14,851 nucleotides of DNA from JASFUX01 sp050050115. Lineage in GTDB: Bacteria > Pseudomonadota > Alphaproteobacteria > Caulobacterales > Maricaulaceae. The stretch covers positions 1 through 14,851 of the forward strand of contig JASFUX010000062.1 in assembly GCA_050050115.1 (NCBI GenBank), read 5' to 3'. Positions 9,282 to 14,851 of the stretch are shown piece by piece; the first letter of the stretch is position 1, and the number at the start of each line of letters is the position of its first letter. A program made the translations under genes and the position numbers. The notes under the pieces are model-generated. The model worked only from the letters and a program-made list of their open reading frames with translations. It searched no databases and was not told where the DNA came from.

Positions 9282-10571
9282 ATGTCCAAGCCCGACCGTC
9301 CTTATCGACGGCGCAACATTGCGGGGCGGGCGCTGCATCCAGAGACGCTGGCGCTCAGCTACGGCTACGACCCCCATCTTTCCGAAGGCGCGATCAAGCC
9401 GCCGATCTTCCAGACAAGCACTTTCGCCTTCCGCTCGGCCGAGCACGGCGCGGCTTACTTCCGTTTCGCCCGCGGCCTCGCGCGCGAAGGCGACATCGAG
9501 GACCCGGGCCTCGCCTACACCCGGATCAACAACCCCAACCTCGAGGTCCTCGAAGACCGGCTGACCCTCTATGACGAGACTGAGGAGGCGCTCGCGTTCT
9601 CCTCAGGCATGGGCGCGATCACCACGAGCCTTCTGGCCTACCTCGATGCGGGCAGCGTGATCGTGCACTCGACCCCGATCTACGGCGCGACCGAGACTTT
9701 CATCCGCAACACTCTGCCGCGGTTCGGCGTCAAGACGGTCGAGTTCTTCGCCGACGCGCCCGAAGCCGAGGTGCGCGCGGCGGTCGAGAAGGCGCGGGGC
9801 CTTGGCGAGCTCCGGGTGATCTATACCGAAACCCCGTCCAACCCGATGAACTCCCTGGTTGACCTGGAGCTCTGCGCGCGCCTGCGCGACGAGACCGCCG
9901 AGGCCCAGGGCGTCGCGCCGGCGCTGATGACGGACAATACGATGCTTGGTCCGATCGGTCAGACGCCCTCGCGTCTCGGGGTGGATCTGACGATCTATTC
10001 GCTCACGAAGTATGTCGGCGGACACTCCGACCTGGTCGCTGGCGGCGTGATGGGCTCGAGCGAGAACATCGCGCGGGTGCGAGCGCTGCGCACCGCGCTC
10101 GGCACCGTGCCCGATCCGCACACTTGCTGGCTGCTGCTCAGAAGCCTGGAGACGGTGAAGATGCGCATGGAGCGCTCTTTCGAGAACGCGCGCGTCTGCG
10201 CCGAGTATCTGCGAGATCATCCGAAGATCGAGCGCGTGCGCTTCTTGGGGTTCCTCGAGCCGGGCACGCGAGACGGAGATGTGTTCAAGCGTCAATGCCT
10301 GAGCGCCGGTTCGACGTTCGCGTTCGAGGTCGCCGGCGGCGCGGAAGGCGCCTTCCGGCTGCTCGACAACCTCAAGCTGATCAAGCTCGCAGTCAGTCTC
10401 GGGGGCACCGAGAGCCTGATGTGCCATCCGGCTTCGACCACGCACTCGGGGGTCTCCGAGGAGCTGCGCGAACGGCTCGGCTACAACGCCGGCCTGCTGC
10501 GCTTCTCGGTGGGGGTCGAGCATCCCGACGACCTGATCGTCGATCTCGAGCAGGCGCTCGAAGCGGTGTGA
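9282..10571 (+). CDS. Cystathionine gamma-synthase-family PLP enzyme (trans-sulfuration / methionine gamma-lyase-like)
   Basis: This is a PLP-dependent enzyme of the Cys/Met metabolism family (fold type I), acting on homoserine-derived or sulfur amino acids. In the 429-residue protein, the Schiff-base lysine is Lys243 (SLTKYVGGHSD). Phosphate is held by SSGMGA (107-112), the ring-stacking tyrosine is Tyr134 (PIYGAT), Asp218 (TDNT) would bind the pyridine nitrogen, and Arg407 (LRFSVG) the substrate carboxylate. The active-site strand reads YTRINNPNLEVLE (79-91) instead of the common YxRxxNPT. It is preceded by an extra stretch (about 61-76), which marks a divergent subfamily. I chose ATG at 9282 because GGAG lies seven bases before it; the frame is open to 9213 without support. 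Cystathionine synthase, sulfhydrylase and gamma-lyase activity cannot be separated by eye. Confidence 0.88.
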   Translation: MSKPDRPYRRRNIAGRALHPETLALSYGYDPHLSEGAIKPPIFQTSTFAFRSAEHGAAYFRFARGLAREGDIEDPGLAYTRINNPNLEVLEDRLTLYDETEEALAFSSGMGAITTSLLAYLDAGSVIVHSTPIYGATETFIRNTLPRFGVKTVEFFADAPEAEVRAAVEKARGLGELRVIYTETPSNPMNSLVDLELCARLRDETAEAQGVAPALMTDNTMLGPIGQTPSRLGVDLTIYSLTKYVGGHSDLVAGGVMGSSENIARVRALRTALGTVPDPHTCWLLLRSLETVKMRMERSFENARVCAEYLRDHPKIERVRFLGFLEPGTRDGDVFKRQCLSAGSTFAFEVAGGAEGAFRLLDNLKLIKLAVSLGGTESLMCHPASTTHSGVSEELRERLGYNAGLLRFSVGVEHPDDLIVDLEQALEAV

Positions 10572-10575
10572 AGTG

Positions 10576-11232
10576 ATGAAGCTCTACGCCTACTGGGCGT
10601 CCTCGGCGAGCCACCGGGTGCGGATCGCGCTCAATCTGAAGGGGCTCGACTACGAGATCGTTCCTGTCGACCTCGGAGCGGCCGATGGCGGCGCGCAGCA
10701 CTCGGCCGAATACCGGGCGCTCAATCCGCACGGCCGCGTGCCGACGCTGGTGCTCGACGACGGGACGGCGCTCACTCAGAGCTTGGCGATCGCGCTTTAT
10801 CTTGATCGCGCCTTTCCCGAACCCCCGTTCCTGCCGGCCGATTCGGTCGATGCGGCCCAGGCGCTCGCCTTCGCGCAGATCATCGCCAGCGACATCCAGC
10901 CGCTGCATGTCCGCAAGGTGCTCGCGCGCCTGAAGTCGGTCGGCGAGCTCGACGATGCGGCGGCGCGCGATTGGGCGCGGCATTGGATCTGCCAGGGCTT
11001 TGACGCTCTCGAAGCGCTGGCGGTAGGCCGGAAGGCGCGTAGCGACTTCGCGTTCGGGGACGCGCCCAGCCTGGCCGAGGTCACGCTGATCCCGCAGATG
11101 TGCAAGGCGCGCGATTTCGACGTCGATTTCGCCGCCTATCCGACGCTTGCGCGGATCGAAGAGAAGGCCCTTGCGCTCAAGGCCTTCGCCGACGCCGCGC
11201 CCGATCGCCAGCCCGATGCGCCTCGCGAGTGA
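10576..11232 (+). CDS. maiA: Zeta-class glutathione transferase, maleylacetoacetate isomerase-like
   Basis: This is a glutathione-dependent cis-trans isomerase of the zeta GST class, which converts maleylacetoacetate to fumarylacetoacetate in tyrosine/homogentisate breakdown. Maleylpyruvate isomerases are close relatives. The 218 residues fit the family. The N-terminal thioredoxin-like domain has the zeta motif SSASHRVRIAL (9-19), NPHGRVPTL for the cis-proline, and TQSLAI for glutathione gamma-glutamyl binding. The all-helical C-terminal domain contains GDAPSLAEV and ends with the typical AAPDRQPDAP. The zeta SSC motif reads SSA here, a variant I recall as common in bacteria. The ATG at 10576 is four bases past the upstream stop (a GTG one codon earlier is possible); ribosome-site support is weak, so translational coupling is likely. 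No hmgA or fahA homologue is in the window, so pathway placement is uncertain. Confidence 0.85.
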   Translation: MKLYAYWASSASHRVRIALNLKGLDYEIVPVDLGAADGGAQHSAEYRALNPHGRVPTLVLDDGTALTQSLAIALYLDRAFPEPPFLPADSVDAAQALAFAQIIASDIQPLHVRKVLARLKSVGELDDAAARDWARHWICQGFDALEALAVGRKARSDFAFGDAPSLAEVTLIPQMCKARDFDVDFAAYPTLARIEEKALALKAFADAAPDRQPDAPRE

Positions 11233-11236
11233 GACC

Positions 11237-11265
11237 AAAAACGCCCCGTTCTTCTATCCGGGGTG
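11237..11265. terminator. Possible weak terminator hairpin after maiA
   Basis: CGCCCCG and CGGGGTG (11242-11248 / 11259-11265) form a 7-bp stem with one G-U pair and a ten-base loop on the plus strand, ten bases past the maiA stop. No T run follows on the plus strand. An A run (AAAAA, 11237-11241) precedes it and would be a T run on the minus strand, but there the stem loses a pair. The remaining 114 bp up to the ppx start hold nothing else I can identify with confidence. Confidence 0.3.
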
Positions 11266-11379
11266 GTTAAAGGCGGTTCCGCCGCGGAGCGGTCAAGACT
11301 ACAGTCGTTAGCGACAATCGGATGACGCGAGCTGTCTTGGGCGCGGGTGTCGCGACGGGCGGCGCACAAGAGGTTGCAC

Positions 11380-12522
11380 ATGGACGATGGCGCAGCGGGG
11401 GGCGCCGCCGGACCTGCAGCGCGAACCGCGCCGCGCAGGTCGCGGGGAGGGCGCGCGCAGGAACGCCGACGCAATCGCGGGCCGCTTTTCGGCGCGCTCG
11501 ATCTCGGCACGAACAATTGCCGGCTGCTCGTCGCGGCGCGCACCAACGGCGGCTTTCAGGTCGTTGATGCGTTTTCGCGCATCGTCCGCCTCGGCGAGGG
11601 CCTCAACGACACCGGCGCGCTGTCGGACGCCGCGATGGAGCGCACGATCGCGGCGCTAAAGATCTGCGCCCAAAAACTCGCCCGCGCCGAGGTGCAGAAT
11701 GCGCGCTGCATCGCCACTCAGGCCTGCCGTGCGGCCGCCAATGGCGAGGGCTTCCTAGAGCGGGTCGCCAAAGAGACCGGCCTCAAGCTCGAGATCATCA
11801 CGCCGGACGAGGAAGCGCGACTTTCGGTGATGGGTTGTTTGAGCCTTATCGACCGTGAGTCACCGTGCGCGCTGGTCGTTGATATCGGCGGCGGTTCGAC
11901 CGAGCTCTCGTGGGTGGACGTGCCCAAGCTCGCCGACGGCGCGGGTGGGATCGGCGCCTCGATCGCGGCCTGGGCGTCCGCGCCGGTCGGCGTCGTCACG
12001 CTCGCCGAGCGCTTCCCCGAGGGCGATGACCACGCCGCCTCCTACGCGCAGATGAAGGCTCACGTTCTCGACCTCCTGCCCGCGCCCGAGGGCGCGCAGG
12101 CGCTCGCGCCGCACTTCGAAGCGGGCGAGGGGCATCTCATCGGCACCTCGGGGACGATCACGTCGATCGCCGGGGTGCACCTCGAGCTGCCGCGCTACGA
12201 CCGCAACCGCGTCGACGGGCTTTGGATGACCGAGGCCGAAACCATCGCCGCCTGTGATGCGCTCAAGGCGCTCGACCGCGATGGTCGGGCGCGCCAGCCT
12301 TGCATCGGCCGTGAACGCGCCGACGCCGTGCTCGCCGGCTGCGCCATCCTTGAGGCGATCGTCGAGCGCTGGCCTTCGCCGCGTTTGCGTGTCGCCGACC
12401 GTGGACTGCGCGAAGGCATGCTGATGCAGCTGATGCATGCGCCGAAGAAACGCCGGAGGCGACGTCGCCGGCGGTCGCGGCGCGGCGGAGGCGGCGCGGC
12501 CGCGCCGCAGGCGGCGACGTGA
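11380..12522 (+). CDS. Ppx/GppA-family phosphatase (exopolyphosphatase / pppGpp phosphohydrolase type)
   Basis: This is an ASKHA-fold phosphatase that hydrolyses polyphosphate and/or guanosine pentaphosphate. In the 380-residue form, the core begins at about 36 with the phosphate-1 motif ALDLGTNNCRLLV (39-51). It carries the family's EEAR segment (144-147, with the expected catalytic Glu) and the phosphate-2 motif DIGGGSTE (168-175). The HD-type C-terminal domain of E. coli Ppx is absent, so this is the short form. Both ends are unusual: a disordered Gly/Ala/Arg-rich leader (1-34) and a tail (356-380) with eight consecutive arginines. I chose ATG at 11380 because AAGAGG lies six bases upstream; the frame is open to a GTG at 11347. 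The stop overlaps the rlmE start (GTGA). Which substrate it prefers cannot be decided from sequence. Confidence 0.9.
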   Translation: MDDGAAGGAAGPAARTAPRRSRGGRAQERRRNRGPLFGALDLGTNNCRLLVAARTNGGFQVVDAFSRIVRLGEGLNDTGALSDAAMERTIAALKICAQKLARAEVQNARCIATQACRAAANGEGFLERVAKETGLKLEIITPDEEARLSVMGCLSLIDRESPCALVVDIGGGSTELSWVDVPKLADGAGGIGASIAAWASAPVGVVTLAERFPEGDDHAASYAQMKAHVLDLLPAPEGAQALAPHFEAGEGHLIGTSGTITSIAGVHLELPRYDRNRVDGLWMTEAETIAACDALKALDRDGRARQPCIGRERADAVLAGCAILEAIVERWPSPRLRVADRGLREGMLMQLMHAPKKRRRRRRRRSRRGGGGAAAPQAAT

Positions 12523-13259
12523 GCAAGGCGGGAGACGGTCAAGGCGGCGACGAGCGCCGTCGCCGGCGGAAAAAATCCGGCGGGCCGCAGGAACCTGGCC
12601 GAGGCGAGGGTCTGACCAAGCGGGTCAAGACCGCGCGCGGCCGAAAGCTATCCTCGACGCTGTGGCTCAAACGCCAGCTCAACGATCCTTACGTGGAGCG
12701 CGCCAAGGCCGCGGGCTATCGCTCGCGAGCCGCCTTCAAGCTGATAGGGCTCGACGACAAATTCCGTCTTCTGAAGAAGGACGCGCGGGTCGTCGACCTC
12801 GGCACCGCGCCTGGCGGTTGGATCCAGGTCGCGCTCGAGCGCGGCGCGTCCAAGGTGGTCGGCGTAGATCTCCTGTCTATGGAGCCGATCACCGGCGCGG
12901 AGCTGATTGAAGGCGACTTCACCGAGCCTGAAATCGTCGAGCGCGTGCGCGCTGCGATCGACGGGCGCGCCGATCTCGTGCTTTCGGACATGGCGGCCAA
13001 CACCACTGGCCATCGCGCCACAGATCATCTGCGCGTCGTCGCACTGGTGGAGGCGGCGGCGGACTTCGCCGAGGAGGTTCTCGCGCCCGGCGGCGCGTTT
13101 GTCGCCAAGGTGTTTCAGGGCGGAGCGGAGGGCGATCTCCTGGCGCGGCTCAAGACCAGCTTTGAGAAGGTCCGTCATGCCAAGCCGCCTGCAAGCCGGC
13201 CGGAAAGCCCTGAAACCTATCTGGTGGCGACCGGATTTCGTGGGCGATCAAGCGGATAA
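12519..13259 (+). CDS. rlmE: 23S rRNA (uridine-2'-O)-methyltransferase RlmE
   Basis: RlmE (FtsJ/RrmJ) 2'-O-methylates U2552 (E. coli numbering) in the A-loop of 23S rRNA, a late step of 50S subunit maturation, using SAM. The Rossmann methyltransferase core has SAM motif VVDLGTAPGGW (91-101), acidic residues Asp117 (VGVD) and Asp133 (EGDF), and the complete K-D-K-E catalytic tetrad: Lys74 (SRAAFKL), Asp157 (LSDMAANTTG), Lys197 (FVAKVF) and Glu232 (SPETYLVA). At 246 residues it is longer than the 209-residue E. coli enzyme, mainly through a basic N-terminal extension (RRRRRKK at 13-19). The GTG at 12519 overlaps the phosphatase stop by four bases, pointing to coupled translation. No better internal start precedes the conserved region. 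Confidence 0.95.
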   Translation: MSKAGDGQGGDERRRRRKKSGGPQEPGRGEGLTKRVKTARGRKLSSTLWLKRQLNDPYVERAKAAGYRSRAAFKLIGLDDKFRLLKKDARVVDLGTAPGGWIQVALERGASKVVGVDLLSMEPITGAELIEGDFTEPEIVERVRAAIDGRADLVLSDMAANTTGHRATDHLRVVALVEAAADFAEEVLAPGGAFVAKVFQGGAEGDLLARLKTSFEKVRHAKPPASRPESPETYLVATGFRGRSSG

Positions 13260-13330
13260 GAAGCTCATTCCCGCCCTTTCGCGAATCTCTTTGATCCGTT
13301 AAACCCCCGCAACTGCGAGTGGAGGCGAGC
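13260..13330 (+). other. Short rlmE-guaB spacer with guaB ribosome-binding site
   Basis: These 71 bp separate rlmE from guaB. GGAGG at 13321-13325, five bases before ATG 13331, is a strong ribosome-binding site and decides the guaB start over an in-frame GTG at 13319. I see no terminator hairpin, so read-through from ppx-rlmE is possible. AT-richer bases around 13288-13303 could be part of a separate guaB promoter, but no consensus is clear. Confidence 0.5.
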
Positions 13331-14818
13331 ATGGAGATCCGCGACGGGGTCACCTTCGACGACGTTCTTCTCGAGCCCGGGCCGAGCGAGGTCATGCCCG
13401 GTCAGACCGACGTGCGCACCAAGCTGACGCGCGAGATCACCCTCAACATCCCGATCCTGGCCGCGGCCATGGACACCGTCACCGAAGCGGGCATGGCGAT
13501 CGCGCTCGCTCAAGAGGGCGGGCTGGGGGTGATCCACCGCAACTTCCAGCGCCCGAACGCCGACGATCCGGTTGAGAAGGACTACGTTCTGCAGGCCGAC
13601 GAGGTCCGCAAGGTCAAGCGCTTTGAAAGCGGCATGGTGGTCAATCCCGTGACCATCAGCCCCGAAGCGACCCTGCACGATCTGCGCGAGCTGCAGAAGC
13701 GGCACAAGATCTCCGGCATTCCGGTCATCGACGGCGACACGCTGGTCGGCATCGTCACCAACCGCGACGTGCGCTTCGCTGATGACGAGAACGAAAAGGT
13801 CGGCGCGCTGATGACCCGCGAGCTGGTCACCGTCGCTGAAGGGGCGAGCGAGTCCGAGGCGCGGGCGCTCTTGCATAAGAACCGCATCGAGCGGGTGATC
13901 GTGGTCGACGACGGGGGCCGCTGCGTCGGCCTCATCACCGTCAAGGATATGGAAAAAGCGAGCTCGCACCCCCACGCCGCCAAGGACGCTCAGGGCCGGT
14001 TGCGCGTAGGCGCGGCGAGCACGGTGGGCGACGCAGGCTTTGCGCGCTCCGAGGTGCTGGTGGACGCGGGCGTCGACGTCCTCGTGATCGACACTGCGCA
14101 CGGGCACAACAAGAACGTTCTCGACCAGGTGACCCGCGTGAAGCAGTGGTCGAATTCGGTTCAGGTCATCGCCGGCAATGTGGCGACCTACGAAGGGGCG
14201 CGCGCGCTCATCGATGCGGGGGCGGACGCGATCAAGGTCGGCATCGGCCCCGGTTCGATTTGCACGACGCGCGTCGTCGCCGGCGTCGGCGTGCCGCAGC
14301 TGACCGCAATCATGGACGCGGCGCGCGCGGCGAAGGATGCGGGCGTGCCGCTGATCGCAGACGGCGGGATCAAGTATTCGGGCGACATCGCCAAGGCGCT
14401 CGCCGCCGGGGCTTCGGTGGTGATGGTCGGTTCTCTGCTTGCAGGTTGCGACGAGGCGCCGGGCGAAGTGTTCCTCTACCAAGGTCGTTCGTACAAGTCC
14501 TATCGCGGCATGGGCTCCCTGGGTGCGATGGCGCGCGGCTCGGCGGACCGGTACTTCCAGAAAGAAGTCACCGACACGATGAAGCTGGTGCCTGAAGGCA
14601 TCGAAGGCCAGGTGCCCTACAAGGGGCCGGCGGGGCCGATCATCCACCAGTTGGTGGGCGGCGTGCGCGCGGCGATGGGCTACACGGGCGCGCAGACGAT
14701 CGAAGATTTTCAGTCCAAGGCGCGTTTCCTGAAGATCTCGAATGCCGGCCTTAGGGAAAGCCACGTGCACGACGTGGTGATGACCCGCGAAGCGCCGAAC
14801 TATTCTTCGTCTGGGTAA
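13331..14818 (+). CDS. guaB: Inosine-5'-monophosphate dehydrogenase
   Basis: GuaB oxidises IMP to XMP with NAD+, the committed step of GMP/GTP synthesis, in the cytoplasm. The 495-residue protein has the usual order: the start of the TIM barrel (TFDDVLL, 8-14; AAAMDTVTE, 44-52), two inserted CBS domains (about 95-150 and 155-210; PVIDGDTLVGIVTNRD, VVDDGGRCVGLIT), and then the rest of the barrel. It has the NAD-site IDTAHGH (253-259), the phosphate/catalytic loop GIGPGSICTT with Cys311, and the mobile flap with Arg407-Tyr408 (GSADRYFQ). All key residues are present and the length is normal. The CBS pair probably senses adenine/guanine nucleotides, as in the family. It follows rlmE by 71 bp on the same strand. 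The TAA stop is 33 bases from the window edge; no terminator is visible in that remnant. Confidence 0.97.
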   Translation: MEIRDGVTFDDVLLEPGPSEVMPGQTDVRTKLTREITLNIPILAAAMDTVTEAGMAIALAQEGGLGVIHRNFQRPNADDPVEKDYVLQADEVRKVKRFESGMVVNPVTISPEATLHDLRELQKRHKISGIPVIDGDTLVGIVTNRDVRFADDENEKVGALMTRELVTVAEGASESEARALLHKNRIERVIVVDDGGRCVGLITVKDMEKASSHPHAAKDAQGRLRVGAASTVGDAGFARSEVLVDAGVDVLVIDTAHGHNKNVLDQVTRVKQWSNSVQVIAGNVATYEGARALIDAGADAIKVGIGPGSICTTRVVAGVGVPQLTAIMDAARAAKDAGVPLIADGGIKYSGDIAKALAAGASVVMVGSLLAGCDEAPGEVFLYQGRSYKSYRGMGSLGAMARGSADRYFQKEVTDTMKLVPEGIEGQVPYKGPAGPIIHQLVGGVRAAMGYTGAQTIEDFQSKARFLKISNAGLRESHVHDVVMTREAPNYSSSG

Positions 14819-14851
14819 CTCTTTGAATTTACGAAGTTAAATTCGGACTGG

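Noticed and set aside
13265..14770. Long open frame (501 codons) on the minus strand opposite guaB
   Set aside because: It mirrors the codon pattern of guaB, has low-complexity Arg/His/Ala composition and no recognisable domain or ribosome site. Such shadows are usual in GC-rich genes.
14825..14845. Inverted repeat GAATTT/AAATTC just after guaB
   Set aside because: Only six AT-rich pairs, no T run, and the window ends immediately after; too weak to call a terminator.

Overview
This is a GC-rich (roughly two-thirds G+C), densely coded stretch of chromosome. It most likely comes from an alphaproteobacterium. The pointers are the Ppx/GppA-type phosphatase, rlmE and guaB in a row, the DLGTNNCR-type phosphatase motif, and frequent GTGA/TGATG overlaps. 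I cannot name the genus; a caulobacter- or maricaulis-like or similar marine lineage would fit, but that is inference. I see no tRNA, rRNA, CRISPR array, insertion sequence, integrase or phage gene, and no sharp change in composition.

Layout. (1) 1-2319, plus strand: the end of a MacA-type periplasmic adaptor, then an ABC ATPase and a MacB/FtsX-type permease, with stop and start codons overlapping. Together they form a tripartite efflux or envelope-export pump whose ATPase and permease are separate proteins. (2) 2322-2347: a hairpin in the convergent gap that can serve both sides. (3) 2386-4587, minus strand: a predicted lipoprotein PQQ-dependent alcohol dehydrogenase with a fused cytochrome c domain. 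(4) 4760-7652, minus strand: a phosphomannomutase/phosphoglucomutase followed by UDP-glucose 6-dehydrogenase, a likely two-gene unit feeding UDP-glucuronate and other sugar nucleotides to envelope polysaccharide. (5) 7653-8085: the only long non-coding gap (433 bp), divergent, with several hairpins. (6) 8086-9138, plus strand: an OmpA-family outer membrane protein, closed by a very strong intrinsic terminator. (7) 9282-11232, plus strand: a PLP enzyme of the cystathionine gamma-synthase family, closely followed by a zeta-class glutathione transferase (maleylacetoacetate isomerase-like). (8) 11380-14818, plus strand: Ppx/GppA phosphatase, RlmE 23S rRNA methyltransferase (GTGA overlap) and IMP dehydrogenase GuaB.

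How the genes work together. The left half is mostly cell-envelope work: export pump, periplasmic oxidation, sugar-nucleotide supply and outer-membrane anchoring. The right half is amino-acid metabolism and then a group linking polyphosphate or alarmone hydrolysis, ribosome maturation and GTP synthesis.

I found no convincing evidence of an undescribed system. The most unusual sequence-level features are the arginine-rich tails flanking the ppx/rlmE junction, the structured non-coding region upstream of the ompA-like gene, and a divergent active-site loop in the PLP enzyme.
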